Below are positions 35,809-44,437 of a stretch of DNA of 64,000 bases, piece after piece. The DNA comes from Burkholderia catarinensis (GTDB taxonomy: Bacteria > Pseudomonadota > Gammaproteobacteria > Burkholderiales > Burkholderiaceae). Position numbers and translations under genes: made by a program. Under the pieces are notes generated by a model. It searched no databases. It was not told where the DNA came from and saw only the letters and a program-made list of their open reading frames with translations. Where the stretch lies: positions 310,001-374,000 of the forward strand of contig NZ_MDEQ02000003.1 of assembly GCF_001883705.2 (NCBI RefSeq), written 5' to 3'. The stretch's first letter is position 1, and each line of letters opens with the position of its first letter.

Positions 35809-37110
35809 TTACTCGCTGCTCGTCCACTCGACGTTCGCGCCGACCGAACGCAGGTTTTCGACGAAATGCGGATGCGCGCGGCGGATCGGCAGCGCGTTCA
35901 TGATTTCCGATCGACCTTCGATGCTCGCGGCCACCATCAGCAGCGCGATCGCGACGCGGATGATGTACGGGCTTTCGACGCGGGCCGGCGTCAGTTGCAG
36001 CCCGCCGAACGTGATCAGCCGGTGCGGATCGGACAACAGCACGTGCGCGCCGAACTTCGACAGTTCGCCGGACCAGCCGAGCGCGCCGTCGTAGACCTTG
36101 TTCCAGAACATCGCGCTGCCTTCCGCGCGCACGCCGAGCGCGATGAAGATCGGCAGCAGGTCGACCGGCAGGTACGGCCACGGCGCGGCTTCGACCTTGG
36201 TCAGGATGTTCTGCGTGAACGGCCGGCGCACGCGCAGCGGGCCATCGCGTTCCGCGCGCGACCAGCCGTCGCGGTGCGTGATGGTCACGCCGAACTTCGC
36301 GAATGTGCGGTCGATCAGCGGGAAATGCTCGGGCGACGAGTTGCGCACCGTGATGTCGCCGCCCGTGATCGCGCCGAGCGCGAGGAACGTCGCGATCTCG
36401 TGGAAATCCTCGGCGAAGCGGAACTCGCCGCCGCCGAGCTTGTCGCCGCCCGTCACGCAGAGCCGCGACGTGCCGATGCCCTCGATCGTGACGCCGATCA
36501 TCGCGAGGAACTGGCAGAACTCCTGCACGTGCGGCTCGGACGCCGCATTCATCAGCGTCGACGTACCGCGGGCGGTCGTCGCGCACAGCGCGAAGTTCTC
36601 GGTCGTGGTGACCGACGCGTAGTCGAACCAGTGATCGTTGGCCGTCAGCGGGCCGTCGGTGCGGACGATCAGGGAATCGGGCGTGCGCTCGATGTGCGCG
36701 CCGAAGCGCTCGAACACCTCGACGTGCGGATCGATCTCGCGCACGCCGAGCGTGCAGCCCTTCACGTCGTTCTCGAGGCGCGCGACGCCGAAGCGTGCGA
36801 GCAGCGGCGGAATCAGCATGATCGACGAGCGCATCGCCTCGGGCAGCCGGTGGACGGCCGGATCGAACTTCGTGTCGCGATGGTGGAGTTCGAGGAGGCC
36901 CGTCGTGAAATCGACCGACACGTCGCTGCCGAGCGTGCGGAAGATGTCGAGGATCTTGCGCACGTCGGTGATGTCCGGCACGCCGACGAGGCGCAGCGGC
37001 TGATCGGTCAACAGGGTGGCGCACAGGATCGGCAGGACGGCGTTCTTGTTCGCGGACGGCTTGATGTCCCCGCGCAGCGGAGTGCCGCCGTGGACGATGA
37101 GATTCGACAT
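35809..37110 (-). CDS. murA: UDP-N-acetylglucosamine 1-carboxyvinyltransferase (MurA type)
   Basis: 433 residues. Catalyses phosphoenolpyruvate transfer to UDP-GlcNAc, the first committed peptidoglycan step, in the cytoplasm. K22-N23 (PSANKNAVLPIL) and the fosfomycin-target cysteine C119 (VKGCTLGVREIDPHV) are present. The usual GGC-xIG-R-P-V-D loop reads KGCTLGVREID, so this is divergent from the housekeeping MurA of the genus and may be a second copy. Start ATG at 37110 (MSNLIVHGG) matches the family. Isolated gene, divergent from the HNH gene. Confidence 0.88.
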   Translation of the reverse strand: MSNLIVHGGTPLRGDIKPSANKNAVLPILCATLLTDQPLRLVGVPDITDVRKILDIFRTLGSDVSVDFTTGLLELHHRDTKFDPAVHRLPEAMRSSIMLIPPLLARFGVARLENDVKGCTLGVREIDPHVEVFERFGAHIERTPDSLIVRTDGPLTANDHWFDYASVTTTENFALCATTARGTSTLMNAASEPHVQEFCQFLAMIGVTIEGIGTSRLCVTGGDKLGGGEFRFAEDFHEIATFLALGAITGGDITVRNSSPEHFPLIDRTFAKFGVTITHRDGWSRAERDGPLRVRRPFTQNILTKVEAAPWPYLPVDLLPIFIALGVRAEGSAMFWNKVYDGALGWSGELSKFGAHVLLSDPHRLITFGGLQLTPARVESPYIIRVAIALLMVAASIEGRSEIMNALPIRRAHPHFVENLRSVGANVEWTSSE

Positions 37111-37313
37111 GATATGGGGGCGTATCGGTGACTGACGTAGGCCCATATGATGCCATTGGTCGGCGGGCGGCGTGGAATGTTCGGAGGGGAAAAGGGGGAT
37201 CGGCGGGCGTGATTGACGGTGTTTGACGTTGGGCACGAGCGATGCCGGCATGCCAACCGAGAGATCGACGTGCAAAAAAATGAAATCAGCCAGCCGCGGC
37301 TACCGGGATCGGA

Positions 37314-38093
37314 ATGGTTTCTTATCTCGTAAAATCGAGATCGGATTCCAGAATGCGGCCATTCATGTCGACACCAACTCCCCAATCCCCCTTAAATGAA
37401 GATGTGTCCGCGAATGCAGACGGGCGGCCGTGGACGCATGACGAACTTCGTTCGTCAGTCGACGAATATCTCAAAATGATCGAAAACGAGCGCACGGGGC
37501 AGTCCTACGTCAAGAAATCGGTATACGACAGGCTGGCCGGGCAGTTCAATCGCTCGTCGAAAGCGTTTGAGTACCGGATGCAGAACATTTCCTATGTGCT
37601 GGCGCTGATGGGCCGCCAATGGGTTCCCGGACTCAAACCCGCAAAAAACGTCGGCGCGAACGGCGTGCTAATCGAGCAGTTCATCAACGAACTGGAGCAG
37701 CGGTCGGCTGCTCCGATCGTGGAATTCGAACTCGACGTGCGCGACGCGTTGAAAAAGGCGCCGATCGCGCCGCCGACGGGCAACTCGAATCCCTCCACCA
37801 CCAGTGCGACCGTGACCCAAATTCGTCGCGATCCGTCGGTCAAGGCCTGGGTGCTAGCGCAAGCGAACGGGACTTGCGAATGCTGCCGTGAGCCCGCACC
37901 GTTCAAGGGAGCCGACGGGCTGCCGTACCTGGAAGTGCACCACGTCCGCAAGCTTGCGGAGCGGGGCCCCGATCTCGTGTCGAATACGGTGGCCGTTTGC
38001 CCGAACTGCCATCGCGAGCTGCATTACGGCGAGAGCGCGCGGCAACTCATCGAACGCCTCTACGCACGGCTGCCGCGCCTCGTTCGAGCATAA
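37314..38093 (+). CDS. HNH endonuclease
   Basis: 259 residues. The N-terminal half (RPWTHDELRSSVDEYLKMI...YEYRMQNISYVLALMGRQWVPGLKPAKNVG pattern) is the DNA- or target-recognition module found in a family of HNH proteins related to McrA-type restriction enzymes. The C-terminal HNH domain has two zinc-binding CxxC knuckles (CECC, about 186-189; CPNC, about 229-232) and the catalytic LEVHHVRKLAERG (about 208). Codon use in the first 250 bases is less GC-rich than its neighbours, which suggests acquisition. Starts at 37353 or 37365 are alternatives. Probable defence gene. Confidence 0.82.
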   Translation: MVSYLVKSRSDSRMRPFMSTPTPQSPLNEDVSANADGRPWTHDELRSSVDEYLKMIENERTGQSYVKKSVYDRLAGQFNRSSKAFEYRMQNISYVLALMGRQWVPGLKPAKNVGANGVLIEQFINELEQRSAAPIVEFELDVRDALKKAPIAPPTGNSNPSTTSATVTQIRRDPSVKAWVLAQANGTCECCREPAPFKGADGLPYLEVHHVRKLAERGPDLVSNTVAVCPNCHRELHYGESARQLIERLYARLPRLVRA

Positions 38094-38127
38094 TCGGCGA
38101 CGCTTGGCCGGTCACACGCTCACCGTG

Positions 38128-39435
38128 TCACTGCGCCGCCCGCATCCGTGCGGCGACCACCAGCGAAATCAGGCAACCCACCGCGAGATAGCCGGCGACG
38201 AAGTGCCACGAACCGCCGGCCACGCTGACGAGGCCGACCGCGATGAACGGCGTGAACCCGCCGCCGACCACGCTCGCGAACTGGTAGCCGACGCCCGCGC
38301 CGCTGTAGCGGTATTCGGCGCCGAACAGCTCGGTGAACAGCGGCTGCTGGACGCTCACGACCATGTCGTGCGCGGCGTTCGCGAGCAGGATCGAGAAGAT
38401 CACGATCCACGCGATCGACCGCGCCTCCAGCGCGATGAAGAACGGCACCGCGGACGCGACGCCGATCAGCGCGCCGATCAGGTAGATGCGGCGCAGGCCG
38501 TAGCGGTCGGCCAGCCACGCGAAACACGGGATCGTCACGCAGCTCACCGCGCCGACCAGCAGGCCGATGTTCAGGAACAGGTCGCGCGACATGCCGAGGT
38601 TCGTCGTCGAATAGCTGAGCGCGAACGCGGTGACGATGTACATCGTGAACAGTTCGGCGAGCCGCAGCGCGATGATCAGCAGGAACGCCTTCGGATGGCG
38701 CGTCAGCGCTTCCAGCACGGGCAGGCGCAGCTTGCGGTTGCCGTGCTCGACCTTCTCGACGAACTCCTGCGATTCGTCCATGTTCTTGCGCACCCACAGC
38801 CCGATCAGCACCAGCACGATGCTGAACACGAACGGCAGGCGCCAGCCCCACGACTTGAACGCGGCCTCGCCGAGCGTGTGGCTCAGGATCGACACGATGC
38901 CCGTGGCCAGCACGAGGCCGACGCCGTAGCCGACCTGCACGCCGCTGCTGTAGAACGCCTTCTTTTGCTTCGGCGCGCTCTCGACGGCCATCAGCGCCGC
39001 GCCGCCCCATTCGCCGCCGACCGCGAAACCCTGGATCGCGCGCATCAGCACCAGCAGCACGGGCGCCCACCAGCCGATCGTCGAAAATGCCGGCAGCAGG
39101 CCGATCGCGACCGTCGACAGCCCCATCAGCATCACGGTCAGCACCAGCATCCGCTTGCGGCCGAGCCGATCGCCGTAGTGGCCGAACACGACGCCGCCGA
39201 GCGGCCGGAACAGGAAGCCCACGCCGAAGGTCGCGAACGCCGCGAGCGTGCCCATCGTCGGGCTGACTTTCGGGAAGAACTCGGAATTGAATACCAGCGC
39301 GGCAACGATCCCGTACAGCAGGAAGTCGTACCAGTCGACGACGGCGCCGACGAAGCTGCCGATCGCGGCCTTGCGGGCCTGGCTGTGCGCGCGGGCGCTG
39401 GCGGCGGCGTCGAGGGTGTCGCAGGTGGGGGTCAT
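38128..39435 (-). CDS. MHS-family MFS transporter
   Basis: 435 residues, twelve membrane segments. Signature motifs of the metabolite:proton symporter family: SFVGAVVDWYDFLLYG near the start and GHYGDRLGRKRMLVLTVMLMG after segment 2. Resembles ShiA/PcaT-like importers of organic or aromatic acids. The ribosome binding site CCAGGAGACACC precedes the ATG. Divergent from the 4-hydroxyphenylpyruvate dioxygenase gene, and the shared intergenic region carries two IclR-type operator cores; uptake of an aromatic acid is the likely role. Confidence 0.88.
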   Translation of the reverse strand: MTPTCDTLDAAASARAHSQARKAAIGSFVGAVVDWYDFLLYGIVAALVFNSEFFPKVSPTMGTLAAFATFGVGFLFRPLGGVVFGHYGDRLGRKRMLVLTVMLMGLSTVAIGLLPAFSTIGWWAPVLLVLMRAIQGFAVGGEWGGAALMAVESAPKQKKAFYSSGVQVGYGVGLVLATGIVSILSHTLGEAAFKSWGWRLPFVFSIVLVLIGLWVRKNMDESQEFVEKVEHGNRKLRLPVLEALTRHPKAFLLIIALRLAELFTMYIVTAFALSYSTTNLGMSRDLFLNIGLLVGAVSCVTIPCFAWLADRYGLRRIYLIGALIGVASAVPFFIALEARSIAWIVIFSILLANAAHDMVVSVQQPLFTELFGAEYRYSGAGVGYQFASVVGGGFTPFIAVGLVSVAGGSWHFVAGYLAVGCLISLVVAARMRAAQ

Positions 39436-39565
39436 GGCGGTGTCTCCTGGTACGGCGCATCGTGGAATCGCGGCGCCGCCGCGTCCGATGCTGCATTGAA
39501 GTCGATGAGTGAACGGGAGAATAGGGCGCGCGCCGCATGGCGGCAATTGGCCAAGCGGACAAAGT

Positions 39566-39601
39566 GCGCGATTATCGTTCAGAATCGTGCGATTATCGAA
39601 C
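39566..39601. promoter_or_regulatory. Tandem IclR/PcaR-type operators
   Basis: GCGATTATCG occurs at 39568-39577 and again at 39589-39598, exactly 21 bases (two helical turns) apart. The second copy in context, GTGCGATTATCGAAC, is the exact reverse complement of the PcaR box GTTCGATAATCGCAC as I remember it from Pseudomonas putida. It lies between the divergent transporter and dioxygenase genes; the same core precedes the IclR regulator gene. Confidence 0.62.
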
Positions 39602-39792
39602 GCTTTCCGGGTTTGCACTAGGCGGCTCGACGATATCCCGTTCGGCCAGGGTGTGCCGCCGTGAACGATCTGGTTAAAATCTGCAGCATCGAAAACTCGC
39701 CCGTTCGGGGCGGATGCCCGTCGCCACCTCGGCCGCGCATGCCGCGCGCGACGGGCGCCATCCCCATCGACGCATGCCCCCCGGAGACTGGA

Positions 39793-40920
39793 ATGCCCGG
39801 CAATTCCCACCCGCTGTCCGGCGATACGCCGCCCGTTGCCGATCCGGCCGCCAATCCGCTCGGGATGGCCGGCCTCGAATTCGTCGAATTCGCGGCGCCC
39901 GTGCCGGAGGCGCTCGCGCAGCGCTTCGAGCAGCTCGGGTTCAAGGCGATCGCACGGCATGTCAGCAAGAACGTCACGCTGTACCGGCAAGGGCAGATGC
40001 ATTTCCTGATCAACGCCGAGCCCGATTCGTTCGCCGCCCGCTACGCGGAGGAATACGGGATGGGCGTCTGCGCGATCGGGCTGCGCGTGGCCAGCGCCCG
40101 GCGTGCTTTCGAGCGCGCGATCGAGCTCGGCGCATGGGCGTTCGAGGGCGAGAAGGTCGGCGTCGGCGAGCTGAAGATTCCGGCGATCCAGGGCATCGGC
40201 GATTCGCACCTTTATTTCGTCGACCGCTGGCGCGGGCGCGACGGCCAGCGTGGCGGCGTCGGCGACATCTCGATCTTCGACATCGATTTCCGGCCGATCG
40301 ACATCGCGACCGCGCATACCGATCTCGACTGCGTGGGCGTCGGCCTGCAGCAGGTCGACCATTTCACGCAGACGGTCGGCGCGGGGCGCATGCGGGAGTG
40401 GCTGGATTTCTACCACGACCTGCTGCATTTTCGCGAGATCCATGAAATCGACGCGCACTGGCATGTGTCGGAGGAATCGCGCGTGATGGTGTCGCCGTGC
40501 GGCGCGGTGCGGATTCCGGTTTACGAGGAAGGCACGCGGCGCACCGAGCTGATGCACGCGTACCTGCCCGACCATCCGGGCGAAGGCGTGCAGCATGTCG
40601 CACTGGCCACCGACGACATCCTGTCATGCGTCGACGCGCTGCGCGCGAACGGCGTCGAATTCATCGAGCCGCCGGCACGCTATTACGACGACGTCGATGC
40701 GCGGCTGCCGGGGCACGGCGTCGATCTCGACGCGCTGCGCCGCCGCGCGGTGCTGGTCGACGGCGAGATCGGCAGCGACGGCGTGCCGAGGCTGTTCTTC
40801 CAGACCTTCGTCAAGCGCCTGCCCGGCGAGATCTTCTTCGAGATCGTGCAGCGCAAGGGGCACCACGGGTTCGGGGAAGGGAATCTCGCCGCGCTCGCCC
40901 GCGCGCGCGACGCCGGCTGA
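39793..40920 (+). CDS. hppD: 4-hydroxyphenylpyruvate dioxygenase
   Basis: 375 residues, two vicinal-oxygen-chelate domains. The Fe(II) ligands are visible in QQVDHFTQ (His about 189), EGVQHVAL (His about 267) and IFFEIVQRKGHHGFGEGN (Glu about 350), the last being the family signature. The enzyme converts 4-hydroxyphenylpyruvate to homogentisate in tyrosine breakdown. GGAGACTGG lies just before the ATG at 39793; the frame extends upstream but is unlike the family. A 4-hydroxymandelate synthase-like role cannot be excluded. No homogentisate dioxygenase is adjacent. Confidence 0.87.
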   Translation: MPGNSHPLSGDTPPVADPAANPLGMAGLEFVEFAAPVPEALAQRFEQLGFKAIARHVSKNVTLYRQGQMHFLINAEPDSFAARYAEEYGMGVCAIGLRVASARRAFERAIELGAWAFEGEKVGVGELKIPAIQGIGDSHLYFVDRWRGRDGQRGGVGDISIFDIDFRPIDIATAHTDLDCVGVGLQQVDHFTQTVGAGRMREWLDFYHDLLHFREIHEIDAHWHVSEESRVMVSPCGAVRIPVYEEGTRRTELMHAYLPDHPGEGVQHVALATDDILSCVDALRANGVEFIEPPARYYDDVDARLPGHGVDLDALRRRAVLVDGEIGSDGVPRLFFQTFVKRLPGEIFFEIVQRKGHHGFGEGNLAALARARDAG

Positions 40921-40955
40921 GCGGCAGCGTCACGCAGTACGCAACACATCAAACC

Positions 40956-42191
40956 TCACGCGCCGGCGGCCGGCACGCGGTTCGGCGCGGGGTCGTTCGG
41001 CTCGCACAAGACGCACGCCGTGCCGCCCGGCGTATACATCGACACGACGCAGCGGTTGCACGACGTGCAGCCCGACTGCGCGAGCCGGCCGCCACGCAGC
41101 CCGTTCACGAAACCCGGCTCGAACACGAGCGCCCGTGCGAGCGCGACCGCATCGAAACCTTCGCGCATCGCCTGCTCGACGTTCCCGCGCGAACGCACGC
41201 CGCCGAGATAGGCGAGCGGCATCCTGACGGCTGCGCGCACCTTCCTCGAATGCTCGAGGAAGTACATCTCGCGAAACGCGCCCATCTTCGGCTCGGTGAG
41301 CTTCTGCGGCGTCATCGCGGCGCGCACGATCGCATTGTCGGCGTTCGCGCGCGCGTCGCCGGGCAGGGGGCTGCCGAACAACTGCCACACCGATTCGACG
41401 TTCATCCCGCCGCTCAGCACGAGCAGGTGCGCGCCCTCGGCTTCGAGCCGCCGCGCGATCTCGCATGCGTCGCTGGCCGTTCCGCCGCCGCGCACGCCTT
41501 CGGTCACGCCGATCTTGCAGACGACGGCGAGATCGCGGCCCACCGCATCGAGCACGCGGCGCAGCACCTCGGCCGGGAACGCCGCACGCCGCGCCGCGTC
41601 GCCGCCGTATGCATCGCGGCGGCGGTTGTACAGCGGCGACAGGAACTGGCTGAGCAGATAGCCGTGCCCCATGTGGATCTCGACCGCATCGAAGCCGGCG
41701 TCGCGCGCATGGCGCGCTGCCTGCGCGAATTCGTCGGCGACCGCCGACATCTGGTCGCGCGTCATCGCCTGCTTCAGGAAACGGCCGCTCATCACGCCGA
41801 CCTTGTTGAAGCCGCCCGACGCGCTCAGCGGCCGTTTCGTCGACAGCGCAGGCAGGAACGTGAAGCAGCCGCCGTGCGTGATCTGCGCGGAGGCGGCCGC
41901 GCCGTGGCGATGGACTGCGTCGGTCAGCACGCGGAATTGGCGGACCGTCGGCACGTCGAGCCGCGCCTGGTCGACGAACGTGCGGCCGTCGTCGCTGATC
42001 GCGCAGTACGCGACGGTCGTCAGTGCGGCGCCGCCTTCGGCGATGCGCTCGTGAAACCCGACGAGCGCGCGCGACGGCACGCCGTTCGGCGTCATGCCCT
42101 CGTTGGTGGCGGACTTGATCAGGCGGTTGCGCAGCGTCAGCGGGCCGATCTGCAGCGGGCTGAACGCGGTCGTGAGGTCGTCGGATTCCAT
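40956..42191 (-). CDS. NADH:flavin oxidoreductase (Old Yellow Enzyme family)
   Basis: 411 residues. FMN-dependent TIM barrel with LQIGPLTLRNRLIKSATNEGM at the start, EIHMGHGYLLSQFLSPLYNRRRDAYGGD (catalytic His and flavin-site residues) and a C-terminal CTSCNRCVVSMYTPGGTACVLC cluster. Such cysteines bind an iron-sulphur cluster in the 2,4-dienoyl-CoA reductase subgroup, but here the large second half of those enzymes is absent. The start at 42191 (MESDDLT) was preferred; MVAVPIP at 42227 is possible. Substrate not predictable. Convergent with the dioxygenase gene. Confidence 0.87.
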   Translation of the reverse strand: MESDDLTTAFSPLQIGPLTLRNRLIKSATNEGMTPNGVPSRALVGFHERIAEGGAALTTVAYCAISDDGRTFVDQARLDVPTVRQFRVLTDAVHRHGAAASAQITHGGCFTFLPALSTKRPLSASGGFNKVGVMSGRFLKQAMTRDQMSAVADEFAQAARHARDAGFDAVEIHMGHGYLLSQFLSPLYNRRRDAYGGDAARRAAFPAEVLRRVLDAVGRDLAVVCKIGVTEGVRGGGTASDACEIARRLEAEGAHLLVLSGGMNVESVWQLFGSPLPGDARANADNAIVRAAMTPQKLTEPKMGAFREMYFLEHSRKVRAAVRMPLAYLGGVRSRGNVEQAMREGFDAVALARALVFEPGFVNGLRGGRLAQSGCTSCNRCVVSMYTPGGTACVLCEPNDPAPNRVPAAGA

Positions 42192-42482
42192 GAGGGTGCG
42201 GGCGTCGGGAATAGGCACGGCGACCATTGTGCGGCGGTGGTGCCGGCGCGCATCGTCCGGGTGGACGAGCCGCGGTGAGCCGATGGCGAGCCGGCGTGCC
42301 GATGGACGGCCACCCGGGGCCGGCCTGACATGCCCGCGGACGTCACCGCCCGCCGGGATGCATCGTCGGCGGCGTCCGCTCCTGCGTCGCGGCGGATGCA
42401 TCGGCCCGGTCCGGGCCGGTCGTTGAAGCACCAAGCCGGATTCTCGAGCCCGGCCCAAGCCCCGCCACGACCCGCCGAGCCA

Positions 42483-43823
42483 TCACGCGGGGTCCCCCGC
42501 CCGGAGCTTGCGGCCCTGCCGACGCATGCCGTCGAAGATCGCGTCCGCCACGTCCGCCGGAAAATCCGCCGGGATCAGCGCGGCGACTTCGGCGATCGCT
42601 GGTTCCGTGCGCGCGGCGACGGCCGCCATCGCGGCGCGCACGTCGTCTTCGGTCAGGCCGACGCGCCGGCCCTGCGCGATCCAGTGACGCGGCTGGATCT
42701 CGCCGATCACGTAGTGCCGGTTCTTCCCGCATACGGCCATCGCGAGCCGCGCGCGGCGCGGCGGCAGCTGGTTGCGGCGCGTGCCGATGATCGGATGTGC
42801 GGACAGCACGTCATACAGCGGCGTGCTGCGATACGTGTTGCCGGGCAGGTGCGCGATGCTGAAGTTCTTCGCATGGCCGTCGATCGCCGCCAGCACCCAG
42901 AACACGAGCTGCGCGACGAAAAAATTCATCCGGTCGTGCACGGCGTCGGCCGAATTCGCGAGGATGCCCATGATCGTCTCGATGCCGGGGCCGCCGTCGG
43001 ATTCGTATTTCGCGCCCGACGGCGTGCCGGTCGCCTGGCACATGTCCTCCTGCGGCAGCCGCAGGATCCACGAGCCGTCACGCGAGGGGCGCCGGTCGAA
43101 GCGCTCGACGATCAGCGCCTTCTGGTCGTCGAACCGGCCGATCTCGCACGGCGCGACCGGCAGGCCGTATGCCGCGACGAGCTTCGAGCACAGCCATTCG
43201 TTCTCGACGGACGTCCGCATGTCGGCCTGCATGTTCCCGACGCGCCCGAGCGGCAGCTTGAAGATGTGCGTCGTCGGCGTGCTGCCCGACGGCCGCAACC
43301 AGCGGTTCCGCTGACGCAGCAACGCAGTCTTTTCCTGCGCGCCGGCGATCGACAGGCGCAGGTCGCCGTCCGGCTCCGCGCGACCGGGCAGCGGCGCGGC
43401 GGTCGCGTGACGCAGCACGTCGGCGACGGCTGCCTCGTCGAGCGTCACGCCGTCGATCGCCTCGAGATCGACGGGCGTCTCGCCGGGCGGCAGCATCTGG
43501 ATCGCGCCGACGCAATCGCGGCCGATCGACGCGAGCAGTTCGAACGGCGCAGTCGATCCGAGCCGGTAACGCTGCGCGATGCGGCGGCGGATCGGCTCGC
43601 TGTCCGGCAGCAGGTTGTCGAAGTAGTCGGCGACGATCGCGCCCTGGTGCGGCTGGTTGCCGGGCGTGAAGGGCAGCGACAGCGACAGCGGCCGCCCCTG
43701 GGGATCGTCGAGCCAGCCCGGCAGGTAGACGAGGCGCTCGACGCCGCGCCGGACTTCCCAGTAGCCGACCGGAATGCCGTTCATCCACAGGTCGAGCCGG
43801 TCGTGGCGGACGCGCGCGGCCAT
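42483..43823 (-). CDS. hipA: HipA-type serine/threonine kinase toxin
   Basis: 446 residues. N-terminal HipA subdomain (LWMNGIPVGYWEV...LSLSLPFTPGNQPHQGAIVADYFDNLLPD), the ATP-binding SIAGAQEKTALL, the catalytic loop AIDGHAKNFSI and PLYDVLSAHP (the D-F-D-like metal site). HipA kinases phosphorylate glutamyl-tRNA synthetase and induce persistence. Start: ATG at 43823 sits well spaced from GGGAGG; an in-frame GTG at 43829 overlaps the hipB stop. Coupled to hipB, so a complete toxin-antitoxin pair. Confidence 0.92.
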   Translation of the reverse strand: MAARVRHDRLDLWMNGIPVGYWEVRRGVERLVYLPGWLDDPQGRPLSLSLPFTPGNQPHQGAIVADYFDNLLPDSEPIRRRIAQRYRLGSTAPFELLASIGRDCVGAIQMLPPGETPVDLEAIDGVTLDEAAVADVLRHATAAPLPGRAEPDGDLRLSIAGAQEKTALLRQRNRWLRPSGSTPTTHIFKLPLGRVGNMQADMRTSVENEWLCSKLVAAYGLPVAPCEIGRFDDQKALIVERFDRRPSRDGSWILRLPQEDMCQATGTPSGAKYESDGGPGIETIMGILANSADAVHDRMNFFVAQLVFWVLAAIDGHAKNFSIAHLPGNTYRSTPLYDVLSAHPIIGTRRNQLPPRRARLAMAVCGKNRHYVIGEIQPRHWIAQGRRVGLTEDDVRAAMAAVAARTEPAIAEVAALIPADFPADVADAIFDGMRRQGRKLRAGDPA

Positions 43824-43825
43824 CG

Positions 43826-44254
43826 TCACCAGTCCTCCCGTTTCGAGACCCGTGGCTTGCCGGGTGTTGCGGTCGCGGGCCGCTTGCGCGCGGCGCGGGT
43901 TGCGGGTTGGGCTGGATTCCTGGCGGGCGTGGTGCCGCGCGCCGCATCCTGCTTGCGTTTGCTCGCGGCCGGTTTGCGAACCGCCGGCGCGGCATCGGGC
44001 GCGGGATCAGGATCGGCCGATGCCGCCGACACGTCCTGCTTGCCCAGGGCGAGTGTCATGTGAACGCCGAGCGCGTTCAGCACCTTGAAGAGCCGCTCGA
44101 TGCTGACCGCCGACGGATTGGCTTCGAGCTGCGCGTAGGATTGCTGCGTGACGCCCAGGCGGGCGGCCAATTGCGCCTGCGTGAGCCCCGCGGCTTTCCG
44201 GAAGCCGACGAGTATCGGACGCAGCTGGGTCAGGGTCTGGACAGGAAAGGCCAT
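43826..44254 (-). CDS. hipB: HipB-type antitoxin with long basic tail
   Basis: 142 residues. Residues 10-70 are an XRE helix-turn-helix (RKAAGLTQAQLAARLGVTQQSYAQLEANPSAVSIERLFKVLNALGVHMTLAL). The following 65 residues are a Lys/Arg/Ala/Pro-rich tail (KRKQDAARGTTPARNPAQPATRAARKRP), much longer than in E. coli HipB, likely for non-specific DNA contact. GCGGAGC lies before the ATG at 44254. It should repress its own promoter; a large palindrome lies 26 bases upstream of the start. Confidence 0.88.
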   Translation of the reverse strand: MAFPVQTLTQLRPILVGFRKAAGLTQAQLAARLGVTQQSYAQLEANPSAVSIERLFKVLNALGVHMTLALGKQDVSAASADPDPAPDAAPAVRKPAASKRKQDAARGTTPARNPAQPATRAARKRPATATPGKPRVSKREDW

Positions 44255-44279
44255 CGGGCGCTCCGCGAGATGACAGGCG

Positions 44280-44362
44280 ATCGTTTGTAATCGGAAAATA
44301 CAGTCTATGGCATGTATTTTCAAAATACAAACCATAAACTGTATTCAACAAAAACAAACGAT
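44280..44362. promoter_or_regulatory. 83-bp palindromic operator of hipBA
   Basis: An AT-rich island with two-fold symmetry around base 44321. The inner arms 44297-44320 and 44322-44345 are inverted repeats matching at 21 of 24 positions; the outer arms ATCGTTTGT (44280-44288) and ACAAACGAT (44354-44362) match perfectly at the same symmetry centre. The TGTATTTT half-site and its variants occur four times. Position and symmetry fit a HipB operator/promoter. Confidence 0.72.
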
Positions 44363-44437
44363 AGCCTGTTACGCGAAAAACCGGCCGTCCTCCGTCCCCC
44401 GTGCCGGCGTCGCGCACGACGCCCTCGCATCAACGCA

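Noticed and set aside
37990..38127. Weak hairpin ACACG-CTCAC-CGTGT after the HNH gene as terminator
   Set aside because: Only five base pairs and no T-tract.
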